Assembly (NCBI GenBank): GCA_016196755.1
Contig: JACPXC010000045.1
Span: 140,893-204,892, forward strand
Reading direction: 5' to 3'
DNA: 64,000 bases
DNA from: Elusimicrobiota bacterium
GTDB lineage: Bacteria; Elusimicrobiota; Elusimicrobia; UBA1565
Part shown: piece after piece, positions 1-9,003 of the stretch
Layout: the number at the start of each line of letters is the position of its first letter
Position numbering within the stretch: the first letter of the stretch is position 1
Position numbers and translations under genes: made by a program
Notes under the pieces: model-generated
What the model was told of the DNA's origin: nothing
Database searches by the model: none
Seen by the model: the letters and a program-made list of their open reading frames with translations, nothing else

Positions 1-477
1 TTCAAGCACGCCAACGCGTCGGACGCCCCGATGCCGGTCGTCCCGCAGTCCCTGGCCTCGATGCTCGCCCTGCCCGAACTCAAGGGCTTCATGGCGCTCG
101 ACGGGCCTCTGGAGCTCGAAGGGTCGGGCATGGCCTCCGATTTCAACATGCGCTCCTCGGCCGGCGTCCTGAGCTCGGCGCGCGCCGCCATGGCCCAGGG
201 CGGCTCTCTGTGGTCCGGCTTCTGGGTGGCGGCGCGGGCGTTGGGCGGGTCGGTCCTGTCGCTCTGGGACGAGCTCCGAGCCTTCCTCATCCGCGCGCTC
301 CAGTCCCTCGGCATCCTGCGCGCCGCATTGCCGGCGGGCCCCGAGGTCGAAGCTCCTTCCGCGCAGGTCCTGGCCGAACTGCGGGCCCTGCCCGCCGAGC
401 GCGCCGAGCGTCCCGCCCCGGCGGCCTCGGGCCTCGATGCCTTGGGCCTGGGCTATCGCGTCGTCTTGGCCCGTTGA
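1..477 (+). CDS. C-terminal part of an unrecognised protein (5' truncated by window edge)
   Basis: The frame is open from the first base of the window and runs to TGA at 475-477, so the start lies upstream. About 158 residues are visible. The central part alternates short hydrophobic helices with polar residues, and the last 50 residues are Ala/Pro/Glu-rich. I recognise no catalytic motif. The next gene starts inside its stop codon (TTGA), so the two are co-transcribed and probably work together. Function unknown. Confidence 0.6.
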   Translation, partial: FKHANASDAPMPVVPQSLASMLALPELKGFMALDGPLELEGSGMASDFNMRSSAGVLSSARAAMAQGGSLWSGFWVAARALGGSVLSLWDELRAFLIRALQSLGILRAALPAGPEVEAPSAQVLAELRALPAERAERPAPAASGLDALGLGYRVVLAR

Positions 478-2411
478 GGGCCCTGCTCGCCGGGACGCTC
501 CTCGTCCTGGCGTCCCCCGTCGGCTCCGAAGTCCTGCTCGTCCGCCGCGGCAAGCCCGCGCCCGAGGCGGTCCGCGCCTGGTACGCGGCCCTCGACGCAC
601 TGCTGAGCGAGGCCGACGCGCTGAGCGCGCGCGTCGCCGCGGCCGCGGCCGCCCCGCGCGGCCCGGACGCCGCCGAGGCCGCCCAGCGCCTCGAGCGGCT
701 GGCAGGCCACGCGGCCCTGGCGGTGGGGGCGTCGGCCGCCAAGGAAGCCTCGGCGCTGGCCGCGGCGCTGGTTGTGGCGGCAAGGTCCGCCGGTCCGCTC
801 CCCCCCGCCGACGCCGACCTGCTCTCCGACCCGCAAGGCAAGTCGGCCTTCCGCATGGCGGGGACTCTGCGCGAGCGCGCCCTCGAGGCGGCCGGCCCAA
901 AGGCCGCCGCCAACGCCCTGCTCTCCGAGGAGGGCGGCGCCTGGGAGCTGCCCTTTCTGGCCGTCGACGACCTCTCTGGTGCGCGCGCCACGCCGGTGCT
1001 CTCCGCGCTGGCCGCTGCGTCGCGCGCGGCCCCTCCCGAGCAAGCGGCGGCTTCCCTCCGCCGGGCCTGGCTGCGTTCGGCCGGGATCTCGGTCAGCCTC
1101 GACCTCTCGGCCCCGCCGGGCTCCCCCGCCGTGCGCCTGCGCGCCGAGCCGCCCGGCGCCGGGCCGCTCGACCAGGCGGCGTTCTATTTCCTGGCCCGCG
1201 CCCTCTTCGAGTGCGGCTTCGCGGTAGCCGCCGACGCCGGCGTGGTCCGGGCCTCGTTCGGGGCCGAACGCGGCGCCGGGCCCGAGGAGCGCGCGGAGAG
1301 CTTCGCGGCGGCCTGGGGCGCGGCGGCGGCGTCCCGCCGCCTGCCGGCCCTGCTCAAGTCCTATCTGTCCGACACGATGACCCGGCGCCAGAGCGAGGAA
1401 CGCCTCGAGGCCTTGGCGCGCGCCTTCGCGGCCGAGGGACGCCTGCCGCTGGCCGGCGACGGCCCCGACGCCCTGCGCCAGGGGATGGCGGCCTGGATCG
1501 CGAAGGCCGGCGCCCGCCAGACCCTGCGCGCCCAGTTTGACGCCGTCTTGGCCGGACTCGGCTTGGCGGCCTTCCCGCCCGGCCTCCAGGTCGGCCAGCG
1601 CACGATCGACATCCACTACAACGAGCCCATGGGCGCCGCCTTGGCACGCGGCCAGGCCCGGCGCGCCGGGGGACGCTTCCTGCTCGACCCGCGCTGGGAC
1701 GCGCTCGAGCGCGCCGGCGCGGCCGCGGCCATCCCTCCGGACTGGCGCGGCCGCCTCGTCCCCGCTCTGGCCTGGTCGACGCCCGCCGGTGTGGTCGGCG
1801 GCGCGCGCGTCGAGCGCGGACAATGGCGCGTCGGTCCGGACGCCTGGCTCATCGTGCTGTTGGTGCGCGGCCCCGATGGGCGGCCGGCCAGGCTGGCCGC
1901 CGAGTCGTCCGGCTCGACGGGAGGCCGTCGCGCGGTGAACGTCGAGACGGCCTTGAGCCGCCTCGACGAGCTCGGACTGGTCTCCCCGGTCTCGGCGGCC
2001 GCCCCTGGCGCTCCCGCCGAGCAGGCCTGGGCCGGCGTCCCGCTGGCTCCCGGGGGACCGGTGGAGGGCGAGCTGACTTTCGACGCGCGGCGGGCCGAGT
2101 CGGGGAAGATCTTCGTCACGCCGTATCTCGCGCCCAACGACGTGGCGCCGGCGGGCAAGGCCAAGGCCATCGTCTCGACCTCCGGCGGGCCGGCGGTGGC
2201 CGTGACGGCGGCGCGCGCGAAGGTGCCGGCCGTCGACCTGCCGCGCGCCTCATGGGGCGAGGGCGCGGGCCTGGCGCTCGAGCAGGCTCTGCTGGGGCCG
2301 GCCAAAGGCGGCAGACGAGCTGTCGCGGGGGCGCGCCGGGTCCTCCTGCGCGAAGGCGACCGGATCCGCGTTGATGGTACGCGCGGGACGCTAGAGCTGC
2401 TTCCTCAATAG
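474..2411 (+). CDS. Exported protein with degenerate PEP-utiliser swivelling (phosphohistidine) domain
   Basis: About 645 aa from a TTG start overlapping the previous stop. Residues 2-20 form a signal-peptide-like hydrophobic stretch (ALLAGTLLVLASPVG), which is why this start was chosen over upstream frame. The middle is Ala-rich and helical with no recognised domain. The last ~100 residues match the mobile domain of PEP synthase, PPDK and related enzymes in order: a VTPYLAP strand, AIVSTSGGPA, AARAKVPAVDL, then a DRIRVDGTRGTLELL ending. In that family GG is followed by (T/S)xH, the phosphorylated His; here the segment reads GGPAVAVTAAR with no His. The domain fold is therefore likely, but phosphotransfer is not. 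No ATP-grasp or PEP-binding domain is visible. It overlaps the convergent flippase gene by 21 bp. Confidence 0.65.
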   Translation: MRALLAGTLLVLASPVGSEVLLVRRGKPAPEAVRAWYAALDALLSEADALSARVAAAAAAPRGPDAAEAAQRLERLAGHAALAVGASAAKEASALAAALVVAARSAGPLPPADADLLSDPQGKSAFRMAGTLRERALEAAGPKAAANALLSEEGGAWELPFLAVDDLSGARATPVLSALAAASRAAPPEQAAASLRRAWLRSAGISVSLDLSAPPGSPAVRLRAEPPGAGPLDQAAFYFLARALFECGFAVAADAGVVRASFGAERGAGPEERAESFAAAWGAAAASRRLPALLKSYLSDTMTRRQSEERLEALARAFAAEGRLPLAGDGPDALRQGMAAWIAKAGARQTLRAQFDAVLAGLGLAAFPPGLQVGQRTIDIHYNEPMGAALARGQARRAGGRFLLDPRWDALERAGAAAAIPPDWRGRLVPALAWSTPAGVVGGARVERGQWRVGPDAWLIVLLVRGPDGRPARLAAESSGSTGGRRAVNVETALSRLDELGLVSPVSAAAPGAPAEQAWAGVPLAPGGPVEGELTFDARRAESGKIFVTPYLAPNDVAPAGKAKAIVSTSGGPAVAVTAARAKVPAVDLPRASWGEGAGLALEQALLGPAKGGRRAVAGARRVLLREGDRIRVDGTRGTLELLPQ

Positions 2412-3815
2412 AGGAAGCCAGGCGACGGGCACGGCGAGGACCAGGGCCAGTCGCAGGGCGAGCCAGTTGCCCGGCTCGAGCCGGCCTTCGAGGCCCAGCG
2501 CCACCGTCCCCGCGGCGGCGACCGGGAGCAGCGCGGCGCCCAGCGTCCCCCATTCGTAGGGTACCGGCCAGGCCCGGCGCGCGAAGAAGTGCATCTGCCA
2601 GGCCATGGCCGCGTAGGCGACCAAGGTGGCCCAGGCCGCTCCCACCATGCCGAAGCGCGGGATGAGCAGGAAGTTCGCCGCCACGTTCACGAAGGCGCCC
2701 AGCGCCGTCACCGCCGCCACGGAGGCGGTCTGCTTGGCGATGGTCACGGGCGCCAGGAAGTTTATGTAGGCGCCGTGGAAGACGTAGGCGAACAGGACGA
2801 TGGGGACGACCCCCAGCCCTTCCCAGTAAGCGCGATGGATCAGCGGCCGCCCCAGCAGCTCGAAGCGGACCAGGTCGGGGATGAAGAGCGAGAGGGCGAG
2901 CGCCGTCCAGGCCATGCCCGCCACCGACAGCGTCAGCACGCGGGCCAGGAGGGCGGGCGTCTCCGGCTTCTCGGCGCGCTCGAGGTAGAACGGCCGCCAG
3001 GCTTGGTCGAAAGTGCTGACCAGGAGCATCATGAAGATCCCCATGCGGTAGTTGGCCTGATAGATGCCCACCGTGGCGCTGTCGGTCAGCTTGAGCAGGA
3101 TGGGGCGGTCGATGACCTGGACCATCATGGCCCCGAGGCCCGCGGGGACCAGCGGCAGGCCGAACCGGAACATGGCCTCGGCCAGCGGGCGCTCGAAGCG
3201 GCCGCGCAGGCGCGAGGCGATGACCGGCGCCAGCAGGGCCAGCGAGGCCGCCGAGGACGCCACGCCGGCCAGGAATACCCCGCGCACGCCGAGCTTGAGC
3301 CCGCCCACGAAGGCGATGTTGAGGACCACCGAAAGGACGATGTTAAACGACTTGATGCCCGCGTAGGCCCAGGCCCGGTGGCGCAGGCGCAGCTCGGCGA
3401 AGGCCGGGGCCGCCAAGGAGTCGAGCAGGACGATGGCCGCCATGCAGCGGCCCACCGTACCGGCCGCCACCGATATGCCCCCCGCGGCGGCCAGCGGCGT
3501 GGCGAAGAAGGCCAGGGAGCCCGCGGCGACGGCGCCCCAGGCCGCCAGCGACCAGAACGCGGTGGAGAACGAGGCCTCGGCCCGGGCGTCGTCGGCGCCC
3601 GTCGCGAAGCGCAGGTAGGCCTGGTCGAGCCCCAGGAGCAGGAAGATGTTGAGGAAGGCCAGGTAGGAATAGGCGGTCGACACCGCGCCGTATTCCCCGG
3701 GGGCGAGGTAATGCGTGTAGAACGGCAGGAGCAGGAAGTTGAGCAGGCGCGCCACCACCGTCGAGAGGCCGTACACGACGGCTTCCTTGCCGAGGAGTCC
3801 GAGGTCTTTGCGCAC
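2391..3815 (-). CDS. Polysaccharide flippase, MATE/MOP superfamily (Wzx-like)
   Basis: About 474 aa with 12-14 hydrophobic segments. The N-terminus (GKEAVVYGLSTVVARLLNF, then PFYTHYLAPGEYGAVSTAY) is the pattern of lipid-linked oligosaccharide/polysaccharide flippases, including the EYG signature after TM1. These inner-membrane proteins move undecaprenyl- or lipid-linked glycans outward. A GTG at 3815 is favoured because a TAAACT -10-like hexamer ends 8 bases before it; a TTG at 3842 extends the frame by 9 residues. The nearby glycosyltransferases at 7.4-10.4 kb fit a role in surface glycan assembly. Substrate unknown. Confidence 0.8.
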   Translation of the reverse strand: MRKDLGLLGKEAVVYGLSTVVARLLNFLLLPFYTHYLAPGEYGAVSTAYSYLAFLNIFLLLGLDQAYLRFATGADDARAEASFSTAFWSLAAWGAVAAGSLAFFATPLAAAGGISVAAGTVGRCMAAIVLLDSLAAPAFAELRLRHRAWAYAGIKSFNIVLSVVLNIAFVGGLKLGVRGVFLAGVASSAASLALLAPVIASRLRGRFERPLAEAMFRFGLPLVPAGLGAMMVQVIDRPILLKLTDSATVGIYQANYRMGIFMMLLVSTFDQAWRPFYLERAEKPETPALLARVLTLSVAGMAWTALALSLFIPDLVRFELLGRPLIHRAYWEGLGVVPIVLFAYVFHGAYINFLAPVTIAKQTASVAAVTALGAFVNVAANFLLIPRFGMVGAAWATLVAYAAMAWQMHFFARRAWPVPYEWGTLGAALLPVAAAGTVALGLEGRLEPGNWLALRLALVLAVPVAWLPLLRKQL

Positions 3816-3860
3816 CGGGGCCGAGTTTATCAATTTGTACAATCTACGCAGGAGCTTCCC

Positions 3861-4388
3861 ATGATATTCCTGCTAGCCGCCGCCCTCTTGCTCGCCTCCG
3901 CCTGCAAGAAGGACGAGATCCAAGTCTATCGGGTCGCCAAGCCCGCCGACGCGGTTGGGGCCCCCGTCGCGGGCATGATGGGCTCCCTGAGCTGGCCCGC
4001 CCCGGCGGGCTGGACCGCGAAGCCCGGCTCGGGCATGCGCCGCGCCACGTTCGTGGTGCCGGGCGCGGCCGGCCCCGGCGACCTCTCGGTCGTGTCGCTG
4101 CCCGGAGACGCCGGGGGCCCGCTCGCCAACGTCAACCGCTGGCGCGGCCAGGTGGGCCTGCCGCCGTGGGACGAGGCGGCCTTGCGCGCCGCCGCCGAGC
4201 CGGTGAGCTCGCCCGCGGGGGCCTTCACCGTGGTCGACCTGCCCGGCGCCTCCCAGCGCATGCTGGCCGCCCTCCTGACCCGCGGCGGCGAGACCTGGTT
4301 CTTCAAGCTGGTCGGGCCCGACGCTACGGTCGGGGCCGCGAAGCCCGCCTTCAAGACCTTCCTCTCCGGCGTCAAGCCGGCCGGATGA
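3861..4388 (+). CDS. Small lipoprotein preceding CcsBA
   Basis: 175 aa. It begins with a lipoprotein signal (FLLAAALLLASAC, Cys at about residue 15) followed by KKDE. The rest has the look of a compact beta domain: SLSWPAPAGW early and ETWFFKLVGPD near the end, as seen in lipoproteins found beside cytochrome c biogenesis genes. An AGGAG ribosome site lies 7 bases before the ATG. Its ATGA stop overlaps the start of the CcsBA gene, so it is probably a periplasm-facing accessory to heme delivery or cytochrome assembly. That role is inferred from position only. Confidence 0.65.
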   Translation: MIFLLAAALLLASACKKDEIQVYRVAKPADAVGAPVAGMMGSLSWPAPAGWTAKPGSGMRRATFVVPGAAGPGDLSVVSLPGDAGGPLANVNRWRGQVGLPPWDEAALRAAAEPVSSPAGAFTVVDLPGASQRMLAALLTRGGETWFFKLVGPDATVGAAKPAFKTFLSGVKPAG

Positions 4389-7357
4389 GCCTAGTCGGCT
4401 GGCGCCGCGCCGCCTCCGGCCTCGGGCTGACCCTGACGGCGATGGGCCTGCTCGCGGCCCTGGTCGTCCTCTGTACCCTGGGCCAGGTCGAGATCGGCAC
4501 GTTCAACGCCATCGACCGCTACTTCCGCGCCTTCATGCTCTGGGGGCGCCTGCCCGGCACCGAGCTGAGCCTGCCGCTTTTCCCGGCCGGCGGGGCCGTG
4601 GGGCTGCTCTTCCTCGTCAACCTCACGGCCGTCATGCTCTGGCGCCTGCCCCGCACGCGCCGCAAGGCCGGGCTCTGGTTCGTGCACGTCGGCCTGGCGC
4701 TCTTCGTGGTCGGCGAGTTCGCCACCGGCATGCTGGCCGTCGAGTCCCAGATGGCGATCGAGGAGGGCGCCTCGATGAACTACTCCGAGGCCCCGCGCCG
4801 CGACGAGCTGGCCGTCGTCGACCTCTCCGACCCCGAGCTCGACACCGTCTATGCCGTCCGCCAGGAGGCCCTGCGCGAGGGCCGGGTGCTGACGCATCCC
4901 GCCTGGCCGTTCACGGTCAAGGTCGTCTCTTCTTTCGCCAACGTCGCGGCCGGCCGGCGGCCGCCGGGCGGGGCCCTCCCTCCCTCGTTGGCCGACCAAG
5001 GACTCGGGCCGTCCCTGGTGCTCCAGCCCCTGCCGCCGGTCTCGCTCGACGACCAGCGCAACCAGGCCGCGGCGTTTCTCGAGCTCAGCACGGGCGGCAA
5101 GCGGCTGGGGACCTGGCTGGCCTCGAGCTCCCTGGGCCTGGTCCAGGAGTTCACGGCCGGCGGCCGGCGCTGGGGCCTGGTCCTGCGCCCCGAGCGCCAC
5201 TACCTGCCGTTCACGGTGAGCTTGAAGGACTTCAGCCACGACCTCTACGCCGGCACCGACATCCCCAAGAACTTCTCCAGCCTCGTGCGCTTGAGCAACG
5301 CCGCCACCGGCGAGGACCGCGACGTCCTGATCTGGATGAACCATCCCCTGCGCTATTTGGGACGCACCTTCTACCAGGCCAGTTTCGGGAAGGGCGACAC
5401 GCTCTCGGTCCTGCAGGTGGTCGTGAACCCGGCCTGGCAGCTGCCTTATCTCTCCTTCGGGCTGGTGACGCTGGGGCTCCTGCTCCACTTCGGCCTCATG
5501 CTCTCGGAGGCCAAGCCTCCCGCGGCTGCCGAGCCGGGTCTTCCTGCGGCGGGCTTGGGAAGGGCCGGAGCGGCCGCCGCGGGCCTGGCCCTGCTCTACG
5601 CCGCGGCGGGCTTTCTCCCTCCGCGCGCGCGGCCGGTAGACGCGAGCCGCTTCGGCGGCTTGCCCGTCTTGGCCAACGGGCGGGTCAAGCCGCTCGATAC
5701 CATCGCCCGCAACTCGCTCTTGGTCATCGGCGGCAAGCAGACGCTCAAGGACGGCAAGGAGACCGTGGACGCGGCGTCCTGGCTCCTCGAGCTGGCGGCC
5801 GACCCGGCCAAGGCCGCGGAGCGGCCGCTCTTCGTCGTCCACGACCCCGATCTTCTCGGCCTGCTCGGCCGGCGCGAGGACGGCAAGGCGGTGATGTCCT
5901 GGACCCAGCTCGCACCCCACCTCGAGGAGGTCGACCGCCAGGCCGGGCGCGTGTCGCGCGTCGACGCCAAGCTCCGCACGCGCTTTGAGACCGCGGCGCA
6001 CACCCTGCACGGCCAGCTCATGCTCTTCCACCGCCTGCGCGCCACCCTCTATTCCGATGACGCGCCCTCGCGGCGCCAGGAAGCCGCCGAGTACGGCCTG
6101 GCGCTGGCCGAGGGCCTGTCCGACTTCACGGGCCGCGCCCGGCGCGGCGAGCGCCCCACGCCCGCCCTCCTGCGCCTCGGCCGCTTCTTCAACCGCTACC
6201 GCACCCTCGACGCGGCCGCCTATTACAAGCCCGTGCCTCCGGCGCCCGGGGCCTCGGAGGACGCCTGGCGCACCGTGCCCGACGACCTGCTGGCCGCGAT
6301 GCAGGCCGGCCGCCTGAGCGCCGAGGCGGAGGCCTGGGCGACGGCCTTGGACTCGGCCCGCGCCGGCGACGCGGCGGCCTACCGCGGCGCGCTCGAGACG
6401 CTCGAGGGCTCGGCCTTGGCCCGCGCCCCGCACGCGGCGCGGCGCGCGCGCTGGGAGGTCGTCTTCAACCGCGTCCAGCCGTTTACGCGCGGCATGGCGC
6501 TCTATCTGGCCTCCTTCCTCTGCGCGATGCTCTCCTACCTCGCCTGGGGCCCGCAGCTGCGCCGCGCGGCGCTGGCCCTCCTGGGCTCGGCCCTCGTCAT
6601 CCACACCGCGGGCCTGGCGGCGCGCATGGTCCTGCAGGGCCGCCCGCCGGTGACCAACCTCTACTCCTCGGCCGTCTTCGTGGGCTGGGTGGCCGTCCTG
6701 CTGGCTTTCCTGCTCGAGCGCTGGAGCCGCCGCGGCCTGGCGGCGGCGGTCGGCGCGGGCGCGGGCTTTGCCACCCTCCTCATCGCCCACCACCTCTCGG
6801 CCGCCGGCGACACGATGGAGATGATGCAGGCCGTGCTCGACTCGAACTTCTGGCTGGGCACCCACGTCGTGACGATCACGATAGGCTACGCCGCCACTTT
6901 CCTGGCGGGCCTCCTGGCGCACGTCTGGATCCTGCGCGAACGCTGGGGCACGCTCAAGCCCGAGGAAGGCAAGTCGCTCTACAAGATGACCTACGGGACG
7001 TTGGCCTTCGCCCTGCTGTTTAGCTTCGTCGGCACGGTCCTCGGCGGCATCTGGGCCGACCAGAGCTGGGGCCGCTTCTGGGGCTGGGACCCCAAGGAGA
7101 ACGGGGCCTTCCTTATCGTTCTCTGGTGCGCGATCGTCCTGCACGCGCGCATGGGCGGCTTCGTGCGCGAGCGCGGCTTCATGGCGCTGACCGTGGTGGG
7201 CTGCATCGTCACCGCGCTGTCGTGGTTCGGCGTCAACATGCTGGGCATCGGCCTGCACTCCTACGGCTTCATGGACAAGGCCGCCGGCTGGCTGGCGGCG
7301 TTCTGCGCCTCGCAGGTCCTGGTGGCCGCGGCGGCGGTGCTCCCGCGCCGAGCGTGA
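4385..7357 (+). CDS. ccsBA: Cytochrome c biogenesis protein CcsBA (ResB-CcsA fusion)
   Basis: 990 aa, the size of fused system II synthetases. Residues 1-390 are ResB/CcsB-like, with paired N-terminal membrane segments and a large periplasmic part (YLPFTVSLKDFSHDLY, then GRTFYQASF). A linker carries NGRVKPLDTIARN, typical of fused CcsBA proteins. The C-terminal third is CcsA: several membrane segments and the heme-presenting tryptophan-rich motif (WGRFWGWDPKENGAF), with conserved His in RPPVTNLYSS-flanking helices and HSYGFM near the end. It exports heme and ligates it to apocytochrome CXXCH motifs outside the membrane. It overlaps both neighbours by 4 bp. Confidence 0.93.
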   Translation: MSLVGWRRAASGLGLTLTAMGLLAALVVLCTLGQVEIGTFNAIDRYFRAFMLWGRLPGTELSLPLFPAGGAVGLLFLVNLTAVMLWRLPRTRRKAGLWFVHVGLALFVVGEFATGMLAVESQMAIEEGASMNYSEAPRRDELAVVDLSDPELDTVYAVRQEALREGRVLTHPAWPFTVKVVSSFANVAAGRRPPGGALPPSLADQGLGPSLVLQPLPPVSLDDQRNQAAAFLELSTGGKRLGTWLASSSLGLVQEFTAGGRRWGLVLRPERHYLPFTVSLKDFSHDLYAGTDIPKNFSSLVRLSNAATGEDRDVLIWMNHPLRYLGRTFYQASFGKGDTLSVLQVVVNPAWQLPYLSFGLVTLGLLLHFGLMLSEAKPPAAAEPGLPAAGLGRAGAAAAGLALLYAAAGFLPPRARPVDASRFGGLPVLANGRVKPLDTIARNSLLVIGGKQTLKDGKETVDAASWLLELAADPAKAAERPLFVVHDPDLLGLLGRREDGKAVMSWTQLAPHLEEVDRQAGRVSRVDAKLRTRFETAAHTLHGQLMLFHRLRATLYSDDAPSRRQEAAEYGLALAEGLSDFTGRARRGERPTPALLRLGRFFNRYRTLDAAAYYKPVPPAPGASEDAWRTVPDDLLAAMQAGRLSAEAEAWATALDSARAGDAAAYRGALETLEGSALARAPHAARRARWEVVFNRVQPFTRGMALYLASFLCAMLSYLAWGPQLRRAALALLGSALVIHTAGLAARMVLQGRPPVTNLYSSAVFVGWVAVLLAFLLERWSRRGLAAAVGAGAGFATLLIAHHLSAAGDTMEMMQAVLDSNFWLGTHVVTITIGYAATFLAGLLAHVWILRERWGTLKPEEGKSLYKMTYGTLAFALLFSFVGTVLGGIWADQSWGRFWGWDPKENGAFLIVLWCAIVLHARMGGFVRERGFMALTVVGCIVTALSWFGVNMLGIGLHSYGFMDKAAGWLAAFCASQVLVAAAAVLPRRA

Positions 7358-9003
7358 GCCGCAAGCGGCGGCGCGAGGAGGCCCCTCCGCTCCCCGAGGC
7401 CGCCGCCGAGTCGAAGACCCTCTGGGCGCTCTACGCCCTGGCCCTGGCGGTACGGTTCGCCCATCTGTTCTGGTACCGCGGCGACTTTTGGCTGACCGTC
7501 CCCCTGCTCGACGACTCCATCTTCGAGTCCTGGGCCGACCTCCTCGCCAAGGAAGGCTGGCGGGCGCCCAGCCTCGGGGCCTTCGACTTCAACCCCGCCT
7601 ACCCGTACTTCCTCGCCGCCTTCCGGGCCGTCTTCGGCCGCTCCCAACTCGTCCTCTTCGCCTTCCAGCACGCCCTGGGCGCCGCCACGGCCCCCCTGCT
7701 CTATCTCGTCGCGCGGCGGGCTTTCGCCGACCGCGGCGCCGGCCTGGCGGCCGGGGCGCTGGCCGCGCTCTATGGCCCCGCGCTGTTCTTCGAGTCGCGC
7801 CTGCTCGGCGAGTGCTGGATCTTCCTCGCCAACGCGGCGGCGCTGTGGCTGCTCGGCCGGGCCGCCGGGCGGCCGTGGCTGTCCTGGGGCCTGGGCGGAC
7901 TCTGCCTCGGCGTCTCGGCGGTGTTCCGCCCGACGGCGCTGGCCTTCGTCCCCGCCGTCGCGGTCTGGGGCTTGTGGACCCTGCGCGCCGAGCGCCGGGT
8001 GCTGGCGGGAGCGGCCGCGGCGTTCGCCGTCGGCCTGTGGCTGCCGCTCCTGCCGTTTCAGGTCCGCAACCGCCTGGTCGTCCCGCAGGCCGGCTGGGGC
8101 CTGACCACCTCGTCGGGCGGGGTCAACCTCTACCTCGGCAACAACCCCGAGGCCGACGGCTTGAACCAGGCCCCCTCCTTCGTGCGCTACGGTCCGGGCC
8201 ACGAATATCAGGACTTCGCCGACGAGGCCGGGCGGCGCCTCGGGCGCCCGCTCTCTCGCGCCGAAGTCTCCTCGTACTGGAGCGCCGAGGTCCGGCGCTT
8301 CTTCCGCGAGCGGCCGGCCGAGGCCGTGCGCCTCTTGGGACGCAAGGCGGCGTTCTTCTGGAACCACAAGGAGCCGCCCGACAATTTCTTCCTGGCGATA
8401 TTCGAGCGCTTCACGAAGCTGGGGCCGGTGCCTCTGGCGTCATGGGGCTTGGTCGGGCCGCTGGGCCTGGCGGGCTTCTTATGGAGCCTGGCCGGCGAAC
8501 GGCGGCATTGGCTGCTCCACGCCTACGCGCTGAGCGCGTTCGCGGTCTGCCTGGCCTTCTACGTGTTGGCCCGCTACCGCTTCCCGGCCGCCGCCGGGCT
8601 CATCCCGTTTGCGGGTCTGGCGCTCGCGCGCCTCGTGGAGCACGCGCGCGCCAAGGCCTGGGGCAAGTCCGCCGCGCTGGGCGGGCTCTGCGCGGCCGCA
8701 TTCGCGTTCTCTCGCCTGCCGCTCATCGGCGACGAGGACCCCGGCGTCTCCCACTACAGCATGGCCGTCATCTACGCCAACCGAGGTTGGAAGGATAAGG
8801 CGCTCGAGGAGTACCGCGCCTCGGTTGAGGCCGTCCCGACGTTCAAGGCCTCCTGGCTCAACATGGGCATCCTGCTCGCCGAGCTGGGACAAAACGCAGG
8901 CGCGGCCGAGGCGCTGGAGCGGGCCGCCGGTCTCGAGGCGGACCCGGCCAGGAAGGAGCTCCTGGCCGACAACGCGGCGCGCCTGCGGGGCGGGCGGCCG
9001 TGA
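7354..9003 (+). CDS. Membrane glycosyltransferase (GT39/ArnT-like) with C-terminal TPR tail
   Basis: 549 aa from a GTG overlapping the ccsBA stop. About ten membrane segments follow a basic N-terminus. The first loop contains DDSIFESWADLL, the acidic site region of polyprenyl-phosphate-dependent glycosyltransferases (PMT/ArnT clan). Long periplasmic loops contain the GVNLYLGNNPEADG segment common in this group. After the last membrane segment, residues ~465-549 resemble tetratricopeptide units (YANRGWKDKALEEYRASVE, then LLAELGQNAGAAEALERAA). The product probably transfers a sugar from a lipid carrier to a protein or glycan in the periplasm. It is translationally coupled to the next, related gene. 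Confidence 0.75.
   Translation: MSRKRRREEAPPLPEAAAESKTLWALYALALAVRFAHLFWYRGDFWLTVPLLDDSIFESWADLLAKEGWRAPSLGAFDFNPAYPYFLAAFRAVFGRSQLVLFAFQHALGAATAPLLYLVARRAFADRGAGLAAGALAALYGPALFFESRLLGECWIFLANAAALWLLGRAAGRPWLSWGLGGLCLGVSAVFRPTALAFVPAVAVWGLWTLRAERRVLAGAAAAFAVGLWLPLLPFQVRNRLVVPQAGWGLTTSSGGVNLYLGNNPEADGLNQAPSFVRYGPGHEYQDFADEAGRRLGRPLSRAEVSSYWSAEVRRFFRERPAEAVRLLGRKAAFFWNHKEPPDNFFLAIFERFTKLGPVPLASWGLVGPLGLAGFLWSLAGERRHWLLHAYALSAFAVCLAFYVLARYRFPAAAGLIPFAGLALARLVEHARAKAWGKSAALGGLCAAAFAFSRLPLIGDEDPGVSHYSMAVIYANRGWKDKALEEYRASVEAVPTFKASWLNMGILLAELGQNAGAAEALERAAGLEADPARKELLADNAARLRGGRP

Noticed and set aside
4391..7258. Very long open frame on the minus strand opposite ccsBA (and similar ones at 453-1823, 17500-20025, 20034-22397, 25835-27937)
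   Set aside because: They are antisense to well-supported genes, rich in Arg/Gly/Ala/Gln and low in hydrophobic blocks. They arise because high-GC codons leave few stops in the complementary frames.
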